Positions 34,211 to 42,603 are shown, counted from the first letter of the stretch. The stretch is DNA of 64,000 nt from VRUE01 sp963706605 (GCA_963706605.1 OY970165.1:496001-560000), one strand, 5' to 3'. Notes: generated by a model not told the origin, from the letters alone. Translations and numbers: made by a program.

Positions 34211-34956
34211 TGGAAGAAGGCGACAGTAAGGCCGATGGCACCAGGGATGAGGATGAACCAGTAGCCGGTGAACGCGTGGGAGACCGAGACGCAGAGCTGG
34301 GTCGGCGCCGGCAACCCCGATTCTTCGCCCGGGTGTTCTTCGGCCAGTTCTTCGAAGACTTTGGCGAAGACGGGGATGACGAAGGCGACGATCGCGATCA
34401 GGGCAAAGGCGGCAAAGCTGAACACCATCAGCGGGTACATCAGCGCCGATTTGACCTGGCGGCGCAGGGCGTCGGCCTTCTCCACCTGGAAGGCAACGCG
34501 GTCGAGCGCGTCCTCCAGTCGCCCCGACTGCTCGCCGGAGCGGACCATCGCCCGGTAGAGGCGGTCGAAGACTTCGGGGTGGCGAGCCATCGCCTGCTCC
34601 AACGTGCTGCCGGCCTCGACGTCGGCGCGGATGCCGGCGACCGCCTCCTTGATCTTCTCGTCCTGGGTCTGCTCCTCAAGCGTGTACAGGGTGCGCAGCA
34701 TCGGCATCCCGGAGGCGACCAGGGTGGCGAACTGGCGCGAGAAGATCGCCAGCTCGCGGACGTCGACCTTCTTCCAACGTTTGAAGAGGTTCTCGATCGC
34801 GAACGGCGCCTTCTTCTCGCTGACGTCGAGGACGATCAGGCCGCGCTGGCGCAGCTGCTCGGTGACCTGCGCCTTGGAGTCTGCTTCGAGCTCGCCGGCG
34901 GTGGCGGCGCCGGCGACGTCCATGGCGCGGAAGGCAAAGGTGCTTGCGGCCGCCAT
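34135..34956 (-). CDS. pilC: PilC, N-terminal part of a frameshifted gene
   Basis: Inner-membrane platform protein of the type IV pilus. The N-terminal cytoplasmic domain begins with FAFRAMDVAGAATAGELEADSKAQVTEQLRQRGL, then the first T2SSF domain (FSRQFATLVASGMPMLRTLYTLEEQ, MVRSGEQSGRLEDALDRVA) and two membrane helices. After GLTVAFFQWKKTDRG the reading frame shifts into 20 unrelated residues. The gene is 3 nt downstream of pilT, so the locus order pilB-pilT-pilC is normal. Whether the shift is biological or a sequencing indel cannot be told here. Confidence 0.85.
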   Translation of the reverse strand: MAAASTFAFRAMDVAGAATAGELEADSKAQVTEQLRQRGLIVLDVSEKKAPFAIENLFKRWKKVDVRELAIFSRQFATLVASGMPMLRTLYTLEEQTQDEKIKEAVAGIRADVEAGSTLEQAMARHPEVFDRLYRAMVRSGEQSGRLEDALDRVAFQVEKADALRRQVKSALMYPLMVFSFAAFALIAIVAFVIPVFAKVFEELAEEHPGEESGLPAPTQLCVSVSHAFTGYWFILIPGAIGLTVAFFQWKKTDRGKRCGIASNCGCRRKSAT

Positions 34957-34959
34957 CGA

Positions 34960-36114
34960 CTATGCCCCCTGCGTGTAGGCGGGCGGGGCCGGTGCGTCGG
35001 CGGCCTGGGCGCCATTGGCCTGCATCGCCGCGGTCGGGACCGCTTCGGAGCCGAGCAGCCGCTTGAGCTCCTCCGGCACCGAGGCGCGTTGTTCAGCCAG
35101 GGAGCGGGTGATCTTCCCGGCCCGCACCAGCCGCGCCAGGTCCGCGTCCATCGTCTGCATGCCGACCGCGCCAGAGGTCTGCACCGCGGCGTAGATCTGG
35201 TGCGTCTTGCCCTCGCGGATCAGGTTGCGGATCGCCGGGGTCGGGACCAGCACCTCGGTGGCGACGACCCGGCCCATCCCGTCGGCCGTCGGCAGCAGCT
35301 GCTGGGTGACGATCCCCTGCAGGGCGATCGAGAGCTGGGTGCGGACCTGGCCCTGCTGCTGGGGCGGGAAGACGTCGATGATCCGGTCGACGGTCTGCGC
35401 GGTCGACTGGGTGTGCAGGGTGGCGAAGACGAGGTGGCCGGTCTCGGCCGCGGTCAACGCCGTCGAGACCGTCTCCAGGTCGCGCATCTCGCCGACCAGG
35501 ATCACGTCGGGATCCTCTCGCAGGGCGGCGCGCAGGCCGAGCGCGAAGTCCGGGGCGTCGGAGCCGACCTCGCGCTGGTTGATGATCGAACGTTTGTGCT
35601 GATGCAGGAACTCGATCGGGTCCTCGATCGTGAGGATGTGGTCCTGGTGCTCTTCGTTGATCACGTCGATCATCGCCGCCAGGGTCGTGGACTTGCCCGA
35701 GCCGGTCGGACCGGTGACCAGCACGAAGCCGCGCGGCTTGGCGCAGAGCTCGCGCAGCACCTGCGGCACCCCGAGCGAGTCGAGGGCGGGGATGTCCTGC
35801 GGGACGAGGCGGAAGGCGGCGCTGACCGAGCCGCGCTGGAAGAAGCAGTTGACGCGGAAGCGGGCGACACCGGGGATCGCGTAGGCGAAGTCGAGCTGCT
35901 TGCCGGTCTCGAAGCGTTTGCGCTGGTCGTCGTTGAGGATGCTGTAGACGACCTCGCGCGTCTCCTGGCCGGAGAGCACGGGGAACCCGTCCATCAGGAC
36001 GATCTTGCCCTTGTCGCGCATCGCAGGCGGCACCCCCGGCGTGATGTGCACATCAGAGGCGCGCGTCTCGACCATGCGAGCGAGCACAGCTGAGAAGTCG
36101 AAGTCCATCGTCAC
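34960..36114 (-). CDS. pilT: Pilus retraction ATPase PilT
   Basis: Hexameric motor that disassembles the pilus, giving twitching motility. Walker A GPTGSGKST, the Asp box TIEDPIEFLH, Walker B DVILVGEMRDLET and the His box GHLVFATLHTQ are intact, and the arginine-rich RFRVNCFFQRGSVSAAFR N-terminal PAS-like part is present. Length 384; the usual C-terminal AIRNLIREGK motif is present and is followed by an Ala-rich tail. A second ATG lies two codons in. It is separated from pilB by a perfect 52-bp palindrome. Confidence 0.92.
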   Translation of the reverse strand: MTMDFDFSAVLARMVETRASDVHITPGVPPAMRDKGKIVLMDGFPVLSGQETREVVYSILNDDQRKRFETGKQLDFAYAIPGVARFRVNCFFQRGSVSAAFRLVPQDIPALDSLGVPQVLRELCAKPRGFVLVTGPTGSGKSTTLAAMIDVINEEHQDHILTIEDPIEFLHQHKRSIINQREVGSDAPDFALGLRAALREDPDVILVGEMRDLETVSTALTAAETGHLVFATLHTQSTAQTVDRIIDVFPPQQQGQVRTQLSIALQGIVTQQLLPTADGMGRVVATEVLVPTPAIRNLIREGKTHQIYAAVQTSGAVGMQTMDADLARLVRAGKITRSLAEQRASVPEELKRLLGSEAVPTAAMQANGAQAADAPAPPAYTQGA

Positions 36115-36143
36115 CTAGATCGACCCCCGGCGCCCATCCCTTT

Positions 36144-36195
36144 AGACGTGCCGGTTGTTAGCCGCCCATATGGGCGGCTAACAACCGGCACGTCT
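36144..36195. repeat. Perfect 52-bp palindrome, copy C
   Basis: Two 26-bp arms with no loop, centred on CATATG; the outer part AGACGTGCCGG matches copies A and B, while the inner part GTTAGCCGCC differs. It sits between pilB and pilT, 2 nt after the pilB stop. As RNA it could form a very stable hairpin and limit read-through from pilB into pilT. Confidence 0.9.
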
Positions 36196-36197
36196 GC

Positions 36198-37991
36198 TCA
36201 GGTGGTGACACGGACGACCTCCTCGAGGCTGGTGAGGCCGCTGCGGATCTTGATCAGGCCGTCCTCGCGCAGGGTGAGCATGCCCTCTTCGCGCGCTTTC
36301 GCGGCGATCTCCGCCTCCGAGGTCTGGGCGACCACCATCTCCTTGATGTGCTCGCTCAACGCCATCACCGAGAAGAGCCCGACCCGGCCGCGGTAGCCGC
36401 TCTGGTTGCAGCGCGTGCAGCCGGCCGGCTCGTAGGCCTCGACGTCGCCGCCGACCCGGATCTCGGCTTCGGCCAGCGCCTGCGTCGGCAGGATCGTGCG
36501 CCGCTTGCAGTGCGTGCAGAGCTTGCGGGCGAGTCGCTGCGCGACCACGCAGTCGACCGCGGAGGCGATCAGGAAGGCCTCGATCCCCATCTTGGTCAGG
36601 CGGGTGATCGCGCCGGGGGCGTCGTTGGTGTGCAGCGTGGTCAGCATCATGTGCCCGGTCAACGCCGCCTCGACCGCGATCCGGGCCGTCTCCCCGTCGC
36701 GGATCTCGCCGACCATGACGATGTCGGGGTCGGCGCGAAGGATCGAGCGCAGGCCGGTGGCGAAGTCGAGCCCCGCCTTGCGGTTGACGTTGATCTGGTT
36801 GACCCCGTCGAGGCGATACTCAACCGGGTCCTCGATCGTGATGATGTTCCGCTCGACTTCGTTGATCTCCTGCAGCGCCGCATAGAGGGTCGTCGACTTG
36901 CCCGAGCCGGTCGGGCCGGTGACCAGCACCGCGCCGTAGGCCTGGTGGAAGGCGTCCTCGAAACGCCCCCGCCCGGTCCCATCCATGCCGAGCTCGTCGA
37001 GAGTGCGCTGCGCGTTCTCCTTGTCGAGGATGCGAATCGTCGCCCCCTCGCCGCGCTGGGTGGGCAGGGTGGTGATACGGAGGTCAACGCGGCGGTCCTC
37101 AACCGTGACGCTGACTCGGCCGTCCTGGGGAACCCGCTTCTCGGCGATGTTGAGGTCGCTCATGATCTTGACGCGGGAAACGACCGCGTTGACCATCCGC
37201 TTCGGTACGTGGGCCGCCTCGCGCAGCACGCCGTCGATCCGGAAGCGGACCCGCATCTCCCCCTCGCCCGGCTCGAAGTGGATGTCGGAGGCGCCCTCCC
37301 CCACCGCCTGGCCGAGGATGCTGTAGACGAGCTTGATCACGGGCGCGTCCTCGGCGCTGACTTCCATGTCGGCGACTTCAGCCAGCTCGTCCTCGCCCTC
37401 GGCCTCGCCTTCGTGGACCGCCTCGCTGACCGCGCTCTGCAGGGTGTTGAGGCGGCCGATCAGCGCCTCGATGTCCTCCTCGGCAGTGACCGCGACGCGG
37501 CAGTCGAGCGCGGTGGCGATCTGGATGTCGTCGACGGCGAGGACGTTGGTCGGGTCGCCCATCGCGACCAGCAGCGTCTCCTTGTCGACGAAGCCGACCG
37601 GCAGCGCCTTGTAGCGACGCGCCGTGTTGACCGAGATCAGGTTGGCCGCCGCCATGTCGACCTGGTAGGTGGAGAGGTCGATGTGGTCGAGGCCGTAGCG
37701 CTCGGCGACGGCGCGGGAGAGCTGGTCGGCGTTGATCGCTCCCTGTTCGATCATCAACCGCTCCGGTGGGCGACCGGCGGTGCGAGCGCTCTCGATCGCC
37801 TGCCGCGCGACATCGTCGGAGACGTAGCCGAGGTCGACGAGGACGTCGGTGACGAAGCCGCTGGAACGGCCGCGGGCAACCGGCGGGGTCAGCCCAGGCG
37901 TGCCGCCGCGTTCGGGCTCCAACACCGGCGCGGTCGAGTCGCCGGAGTCAGGAACCGGCCGCAGGTGGCTCGGGAATTCCCGCGAGTCCAC
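36198..37991 (-). CDS. pilB: Pilus extension ATPase PilB with MshEN-like N-terminus
   Basis: GspE/PilB-family hexameric ATPase driving pilus assembly, 597 residues. The N-terminal part (FVTDVLVDLGYVSDDVARQAIESA, ERLMIEQGAINADQLSRAVAERYGLDHIDL) has the two-motif layout of MshEN domains, some of which bind c-di-GMP. The core has Walker A GPTGSGKST, Asp box TIEDPVEYR, Walker B DIVMVGEIRDGETA and a tetra-Cys zinc motif CTHC...CTRC. First of pilB-pilT-pilC. The disordered first 40 residues are Pro/Gly rich. Confidence 0.92.
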   Translation of the reverse strand: MDSREFPSHLRPVPDSGDSTAPVLEPERGGTPGLTPPVARGRSSGFVTDVLVDLGYVSDDVARQAIESARTAGRPPERLMIEQGAINADQLSRAVAERYGLDHIDLSTYQVDMAAANLISVNTARRYKALPVGFVDKETLLVAMGDPTNVLAVDDIQIATALDCRVAVTAEEDIEALIGRLNTLQSAVSEAVHEGEAEGEDELAEVADMEVSAEDAPVIKLVYSILGQAVGEGASDIHFEPGEGEMRVRFRIDGVLREAAHVPKRMVNAVVSRVKIMSDLNIAEKRVPQDGRVSVTVEDRRVDLRITTLPTQRGEGATIRILDKENAQRTLDELGMDGTGRGRFEDAFHQAYGAVLVTGPTGSGKSTTLYAALQEINEVERNIITIEDPVEYRLDGVNQINVNRKAGLDFATGLRSILRADPDIVMVGEIRDGETARIAVEAALTGHMMLTTLHTNDAPGAITRLTKMGIEAFLIASAVDCVVAQRLARKLCTHCKRRTILPTQALAEAEIRVGGDVEAYEPAGCTRCNQSGYRGRVGLFSVMALSEHIKEMVVAQTSEAEIAAKAREEGMLTLREDGLIKIRSGLTSLEEVVRVTT

Positions 37992-38001
37992 ATCTATCCC
38001 C

Positions 38002-38637
38002 TCACGGGTGGTAGTCGACGGTCGGGCCCTTGTAGCCGGCGTCGATCACCGCCTGGGCGACGCTCTGCGGGCTCTGGAACCCGTAGCTGACCGAGGCGGT
38101 CGGCACCGTCCGCTTCAAGTGTTTGGGAGTGACGACGACCAGCGCCGGCACCTGCTCGACGCCGACCCCCTCGGTGATCGCCGCGTAGCGGGAGATCTTG
38201 GCGGCGGGAACGACGAAGACCGCGGCGTTACGAAAGCCGGCGAGGCCAACGGTGGCGGAGGTGACCAACCGGTCGTCGATACCGCCGTCGCGAACGAAGA
38301 GCAGGACGATGGTCTTGTTCGCCTTCCAGGCGTCGAGCACGGGATGCGGCAGGGGCGGCGCGTCGGCGGCCGACGGAATCGCGCTTACCGTCGCTCCGGC
38401 GCCTGCCGATTCGGCCGCGGCTTCGACGGCGCCTTCGACGGCTTCCCCCGGGGTGGCGCCCGTCGCGGTTCCGGAGGCGCTCGTGCCGGCGACGCTGACC
38501 GTGGCTTCGGTCGCGCCCGATTCTTCTTCTTTGGCGCCCCCGCCGCCCGAAGACATCACGACAAAGCCCACAGCAAGGAGCAGCACGCCGACCAGGGCGA
38601 GCTGCGCGAGTGGGTTGCTGTTGAGCTTCTCCCTCAT
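38002..38637 (-). CDS. Membrane-anchored thioredoxin-fold-like protein of the pilus locus
   Basis: 211 residues: short basic N-terminus, one membrane helix (LAQLALVGVLLLAVGFVVM), an Ala/Gly/Thr-rich linker and a C-terminal domain with a thioredoxin-like pattern (ANKTIVLLFVRDGGIDDRLV, VEQVPALVVVTP with a cis-Pro) but no CxxC. It lies 10 nt upstream of pilB in the same direction, so it is probably part of pilus biogenesis. It resembles in layout the protein after PilO (anchor, linker, external domain). Function unknown. Confidence 0.6.
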   Translation of the reverse strand: MREKLNSNPLAQLALVGVLLLAVGFVVMSSGGGGAKEEESGATEATVSVAGTSASGTATGATPGEAVEGAVEAAAESAGAGATVSAIPSAADAPPLPHPVLDAWKANKTIVLLFVRDGGIDDRLVTSATVGLAGFRNAAVFVVPAAKISRYAAITEGVGVEQVPALVVVTPKHLKRTVPTASVSYGFQSPQSVAQAVIDAGYKGPTVDYHP

Positions 38638-38725
38638 ACGTTCGCTTATCTAGCTCGGCAACAGGCGCCGCGAGCTTGAATCCAGGCACGACAATTCCCA
38701 CCCAAGCTGTCGAGCACTCAGCTCA

Positions 38726-38755
38726 TTCCCAAAGAAGACCGCTTCCTGGCACAAT
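38726..38755 (+). promoter_or_regulatory. Promoter box shared by two paralogous regulators (copy 1)
   Basis: TTCCCAAAGAAGAC followed by CACAAT 10 nt before a TTG start. The same TTCCCAAAGAARAC box and a CATAAT hexamer precede the next paralog at 39662-39690. Probably a leaderless promoter with a common activator or -35 site. Confidence 0.5.
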
Positions 38756-38765
38756 TCCGAGTGGG

Positions 38766-39644
38766 TTGACGAACGGTGGGTTCAGCGCAAGCAGGGCGCC
38801 GGTGCGCGCGGGGGCGCGGCTGCTGCCGATGGCCACCAGCAGGATCAAACGCAAGATCCTGCGCGAGCTGTCTGAGCATCCGGTGCAGTGGGGACCCGGC
38901 CGCGAAGCGAGGATTACGTCCGCGGGCCGGGAAATGCTCTTCGTCGCCTTCGTCGCCGAGCAGTGGCTGCAGAAGGCTCCCGGAGGGCCGTTGCCATTTG
39001 ACAGCGACGACGGGGAGCGGGCGATCACCGCGCTCGTGGAAGGCTGGTCCTCGACCGTGGTGCACGCCCTGGCGGCGCAACCGCTGACCCTGCGCGAGCT
39101 GGAGCGCGCGATCGAATGCCTCAGCCGCCGGGCGCTGAAACGCCGCCTCCTCGCGATGCAACGTAGCGGACAGGTAGAGGCCGGCCCCAGCGACGGTGAT
39201 GGCGCCATCTTCGCGGTGACCGATTGGCTGCGGGCCGGCATCGCCCCGCTCACCGCCGCGGCGCGGCTCGAGCGCCGCAATCCGACCGAGGACATGGCTC
39301 CGATCGCTCCCCTCGACGTCGAGGCCGCCTTCCTCCTCACCCTGCCCCTGCTCGAGCTGCCCGGTGAGCTCTCAGGCTCCTGCCGACTGGGGGTCGAGCT
39401 GGAGGACGGAGAGCGATCCCAGACCGCCGGGATGACCGCCCGTGTGGAAGACGGTCGCGTCACCGCCTGTGCCGTGCGCCTCGACAGCCCGGCCGACGCA
39501 TGGGCGATCGCGCCCGCCGGCGAGTGGCTCGACACGGTGATCGAGCCCGATGCGAAGCGGGTCCGGAGCGGCGGTGATCGGCGTCTTGCCCTGGCGCTGC
39601 TCGACGGCCTTCACGAAACTCTTTTCGGCATCCCGGTCCTCTAG
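38766..39644 (+). CDS. HxlR-like double winged-helix regulator, first domain truncated
   Basis: 292 residues, paralogous to the next gene along its length. The second winged helix is complete (VEGWSSTVVHALAAQPLTLRELERAIECLSRRALKRRLLAMQRSGQVEAG) and the C-terminal domain matches (APLDVEAAFLLTLPLLELPGELSGSCRLGVEL). Compared with the paralog about 35-45 residues of the first winged helix, including its recognition helix, are missing in frame. The TTG start is preferred because the shared promoter box lies immediately upstream; a longer frame would start before the promoter. Confidence 0.65.
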   Translation: MTNGGFSASRAPVRAGARLLPMATSRIKRKILRELSEHPVQWGPGREARITSAGREMLFVAFVAEQWLQKAPGGPLPFDSDDGERAITALVEGWSSTVVHALAAQPLTLRELERAIECLSRRALKRRLLAMQRSGQVEAGPSDGDGAIFAVTDWLRAGIAPLTAAARLERRNPTEDMAPIAPLDVEAAFLLTLPLLELPGELSGSCRLGVELEDGERSQTAGMTARVEDGRVTACAVRLDSPADAWAIAPAGEWLDTVIEPDAKRVRSGGDRRLALALLDGLHETLFGIPVL

Positions 39645-39661
39645 CGCAAGAACTTAACGTT

Positions 39662-39690
39662 TTCCCAAAGAAAACTGATTAATGCCATAA
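39662..39690 (+). promoter_or_regulatory. Promoter box shared by two paralogous regulators (copy 2)
   Basis: TTCCCAAAGAAAAC then CATAAT ending 9 nt before the TTG start. Matches copy 1 in sequence and spacing (36-40 nt from box to start). Confidence 0.5.
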
Positions 39691-39699
39691 TCGTTTTGT

Positions 39700-40692
39700 T
39701 TGACTGGGAACACGGTCAACGGGAGCGGGAATGGGATGCGCTCCGGGGCGCAGACCCTCACCCTGCTCGCTACTCCGCTCAACTGCCTCATTCTCCGTGC
39801 CCTCGCGGAGGAGCCGAAGGAACAAGGCGAGCTGCGGCGGGCGGCCGGATCCCCGGCGCAGTCCACTCTGCGTGCCCAGCTGCAGAAGGTCGCGGCGATC
39901 GGAGCGATCGCGAAGCACCGCCGCAACCGTTTCCCCGGCATCCTCGAATACGAGCTGACCGCGCCCGGGCGCGACCTGCTCGTCGTCGCCGCTGTCCTGG
40001 AGCAATGGCTCGGCAGGGCTCCCGACGGCCCGCTGCCCCTGGGCAGCAACTCCGCGAAGGCGGCGATCAAGGCCCTCGCCGACGGCTGGTCGACGACCAT
40101 GCTGCGCGCCCTCGCCGCCGGCCCGCTCTCGCTGACCGAGCTGGACCGAGTGATCGGCTCGCTCAGCTACCCCTCGCTGGAGCGCCGTCTCAGCGCAATG
40201 CGCCTCGCCGGCCAGCTTGAGTCCCGCCCAGGCAACGGCAGGGGCACCCCCTACGCCGTGACCGACTGGCTGCGCGAGGGGATGGCGCCGATCGCCGCCG
40301 CGGCGCGCTGGGAGCGCCGCCACCTGCCGGAGGCCACCGCACCGATCGCCCGCATCGATGCCGAGGCGGCCCTGCTGCTCTCCATGCAGCTGCTGCGACT
40401 ACCGGCGCAGCTGTCCGGCACCTGCAGGATGGCGGTCGAGATACCGAACGGCAAGGCGCGCCGGCTCGCCGGCGTGATGGTCGAGGTGGAGGACGGTGAG
40501 CTCACCTCCTGCGCCACCCAGCTGCGCGGCAGCCCGGACGCCTGGGCTCTGGGCTCCCCGGCCGCATGGCTCAACGCGGTGATCGAGCACGACAGCGACC
40601 GCCTCGAGCTTGGCGGGGACTACCACCTCGCCCGGTCCCTGCTCGACGGCCTGCACGAGGCCCTCTTCGAGGTACGAGTGGAGCCTCGCTGA
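39700..40692 (+). CDS. HxlR-like double winged-helix regulator
   Basis: 330 residues with two HxlR-type winged helices in tandem: CLILRALAEEPKEQGELRRAAGSPAQSTLRAQLQKVAAIGAI with the wing YELTAPGRD, and LADGWSTTMLRALAAGPLSLTELDRVIGSLSYPSLERRLSAMRLAGQL. A C-terminal 100-residue alpha/beta domain may sense a ligand or mediate dimers. HxlR proteins normally carry one domain and dimerise; the tandem would make a single-chain pseudo-dimer. TTG start with no leader. Targets unknown, but the secreted-protein gene lies 98 nt downstream. Confidence 0.7.
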   Translation: MTGNTVNGSGNGMRSGAQTLTLLATPLNCLILRALAEEPKEQGELRRAAGSPAQSTLRAQLQKVAAIGAIAKHRRNRFPGILEYELTAPGRDLLVVAAVLEQWLGRAPDGPLPLGSNSAKAAIKALADGWSTTMLRALAAGPLSLTELDRVIGSLSYPSLERRLSAMRLAGQLESRPGNGRGTPYAVTDWLREGMAPIAAAARWERRHLPEATAPIARIDAEAALLLSMQLLRLPAQLSGTCRMAVEIPNGKARRLAGVMVEVEDGELTSCATQLRGSPDAWALGSPAAWLNAVIEHDSDRLELGGDYHLARSLLDGLHEALFEVRVEPR

Positions 40693-40740
40693 GGTACGCC
40701 CCTTGACGTGGGGGGTGCGATCAGAGATGATGGATCGAAT

Positions 40741-40760
40741 TGATCTTTCTTTAAAGATCA
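40741..40760 (+). promoter_or_regulatory. Leader hairpin before the secreted-protein gene
   Basis: Perfect 8-bp arms TGATCTTT/AAAGATCA with a CTTT loop, 24 nt before the GGGAGG ribosome site. Upstream is TTGACG, a possible -35. The A/T-rich stem could stabilise the mRNA 5' end or respond to temperature; inference. Confidence 0.4.
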
Positions 40761-40790
40761 GGAACTACAACGTTTATGGGAGGAAACCAT

Positions 40791-41609
40791 ATGACCCAGC
40801 CGAGAACCCTTGCCAGGCTGCTCGCCGCCATCGGGGCGGCTGTCGTGGCCCTGGCCCTTCTCGCACCAGTAGCATCGGCCGAAACCCCGAAAGCCGGCTA
40901 CACGCAGTTCGCCGGCTGCCCGAGCCTGAAAGAAGTCCCGACGGTGGAAGTCTGCTTCGTCAACACCGTCAACGGCGGTCACTTCCAGATGGGTTCAAAG
41001 GACGTGCCGATCGAAAACCCGTTCAAGCTGAGCGGCGGCGTCACCGAAACCGGACAGGTCGTGGCCACCTCGAAAGGCGGCCTCGAAGTCGTCAAACAGA
41101 AAGTCCCAGGCGGAGTCATCGGCCTGACCGGGCTAACCTGGCTGCTTGAATTCCTGGGCAGCGAAGCGCTGACCCTGTACGCAGCGACCGAACTCGCCGG
41201 CGCTCCCGGCAACCCGTTCGGGGACCCGGTCGCGTTGCCGATCAGAGTCCACCTGATCAACTCGGTGCTGGGCAACAATTGCTACGTCGGCACGTTTGCC
41301 AGCCCGATCGCTCTCAACCTGACGTTCGAAACGACCAACCCGCCGCCTCCCAACAAACCGATCACCGGGAGTGAAGGCACTTTCAGCATCGACGAAAAAG
41401 GGATCGTCCACCAGACCGGCATCGAACTGGTCGACAACTCATTCGCGGCGCCTGGCGCCAACGGCTGTGTGCTGACTCTCTTCGGGTTCATCCCGATCAG
41501 CATCAACGGCCTGGTCAACGCGCAGTCCGGCCTCCCGTCCGCTGCGGGCCATAACGAGACGAGGCAGAAAGCGAACGCTGAACTCGTCAACGCGAAACTC
41601 GTCTACTAG
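40791..41609 (+). CDS. Secreted protein of unknown function
   Basis: 272 residues with a clear signal peptide (RTLARLLAAIGAAVVALALLAPVASA, cleavage before ETPK). The mature part is beta-rich with four Cys in pairs (AGCPSL, EVCFVN, NNCYVG, NGCVLT), low Arg and many Asn/Gly; this is an exported fold I do not recognise. GGGAGG precedes this ATG, so it is used rather than the ATG 15 nt upstream. Glu codons are almost all GAA, unlike cytoplasmic genes here. Strong ribosome site, leader hairpin and efficient terminator suggest high expression. Confidence 0.75.
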   Translation: MTQPRTLARLLAAIGAAVVALALLAPVASAETPKAGYTQFAGCPSLKEVPTVEVCFVNTVNGGHFQMGSKDVPIENPFKLSGGVTETGQVVATSKGGLEVVKQKVPGGVIGLTGLTWLLEFLGSEALTLYAATELAGAPGNPFGDPVALPIRVHLINSVLGNNCYVGTFASPIALNLTFETTNPPPPNKPITGSEGTFSIDEKGIVHQTGIELVDNSFAAPGANGCVLTLFGFIPISINGLVNAQSGLPSAAGHNETRQKANAELVNAKLVY

Positions 41610-41627
41610 CGACGTTTCGTTCTCGAT

Positions 41628-41660
41628 AAAAGGGGGCCGGGCTGCGCCCGGCCCCCTTTT
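41628..41660. terminator. Bidirectional intrinsic terminator
   Basis: 15-bp arms AAAAGGGGGCCGGGC/GCCCGGCCCCCTTTT with a 3-nt loop between convergent genes; the A and T runs serve both strands. Confidence 0.92.
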
Positions 41661-42510
41661 ACGTATAGGGGAGCTCGCCGGTGTCGTGCAGCTCGTAGCG
41701 CAGCGAGTTGATCACCGCGCCGGCCAACAGCGCCAGGCTGAGCAGGTAGAACCAGAGCAGGGCGATGAGGACGAAGCCGAGCGTCGAGCCGAAGCGGGAG
41801 AGGCTGGAGACGTTCGAGAGGTAGAAGGGGAACGCCCAGTTGGCGACCCCGGCGGCAACCGTGACGAAGGCCGCCCCGGGCCAGACCGCCCGCCACGGCA
41901 TGTGGCCTTTCGGCACCGCCCAGAAGATCACGCAGCAGAGCGCGAAAACGATCAGCACCGCGGCCCCGAGCAGGAGGGCGGTGTCGATCGCCTTGATGTC
42001 GGAGAGGCCGAAGGGCAGCCGGTCGGTGCTGGAGACCAGCGCCGCCTCGATCGCCGGCAGCAGGATGCTGGCCGCGATCAAAAGTAGAACGACGCCCAGC
42101 ATCGTGAACGAGAAGCGCTTCTGCTCGACCCAGCCGCGGGACTCGACGTGGTAGATGCGACCGAAGGCGGTGTCCATCGCCCCCCAGAAGGAGGCGCCGA
42201 TCCAGAGCGAGCCGATGAAGGCGGCGATCCCGATCGTGGTCGAGTTGTCCTCGATCCGTTCAAGCACGTCGGTCAGGGTCCCCTGCTCCGTATTCGGGAA
42301 GAGCCGCTGCAGATCGTCGAGGACCCCCGTCTCGACCCCCTTGATCTTCAGCACCTGGCCGAAAATGAAGAGGACGAGCAGGGCAAAGGGGAAGACCGCC
42401 AGCATCAGGTTGTAAGCGATCATCGCCGAGAGACCGGTGACGTTCTCGCGGTAGGCTCGCTGCCAGAAGGCGCGCAGCCAGGGGCTGGGATGTCTCAGCG
42501 GATTCGGCAT
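41659..42510 (-). CDS. YihY/BrkB family membrane protein
   Basis: 283 residues with six predicted membrane helices. ENVTGLSAMIAYNLMLAVFPFALLV, SFWGAMDTAFGRIYHVE and LGFVLIALLWFYLLSLALLAGAVINSLR are signatures of the YihY/virulence factor BrkB family. Some members are proposed lipid or solute transporters; function is not firmly known. The start giving MPNPLRHP was taken because a sigma-70-like promoter for the divergent sigma-factor gene occupies the DNA just upstream of it. Confidence 0.88.
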   Translation of the reverse strand: MPNPLRHPSPWLRAFWQRAYRENVTGLSAMIAYNLMLAVFPFALLVLFIFGQVLKIKGVETGVLDDLQRLFPNTEQGTLTDVLERIEDNSTTIGIAAFIGSLWIGASFWGAMDTAFGRIYHVESRGWVEQKRFSFTMLGVVLLLIAASILLPAIEAALVSSTDRLPFGLSDIKAIDTALLLGAAVLIVFALCCVIFWAVPKGHMPWRAVWPGAAFVTVAAGVANWAFPFYLSNVSSLSRFGSTLGFVLIALLWFYLLSLALLAGAVINSLRYELHDTGELPYT

Positions 42511-42517
42511 CGGGGCA

Positions 42518-42546
42518 TTGACTTCAGAAACTGAAGCGCCTATCAT
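42518..42546 (+). promoter_or_regulatory. Sigma-70 type promoter of the sigma-factor gene with palindromic spacer
   Basis: TTGACT-N17-TATCAT, the best -35/-10 match seen in the window. The spacer contains CTTCAGAAACTGAAG (42522-42536), a perfect inverted repeat and possible operator. The predicted RNA start is about 75 nt before the gene. Confidence 0.65.
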
Positions 42547-42575
42547 GCGAACAGACGTTTGAGGCCTTTTCCTTC

Positions 42576-42603
42576 GCGGACCGCGTCCCTGGTCCGCTTT
42601 TTT
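42576..42603 (+). terminator. Intrinsic terminator in the sigma-factor leader (possible attenuator)
   Basis: GCGGACC/GGTCCGC stem, 8-nt loop, then six T on the plus strand, lying between the promoter and the gene start and 26 nt before it. No upstream plus-strand gene needs a terminator here. Confidence 0.7.
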
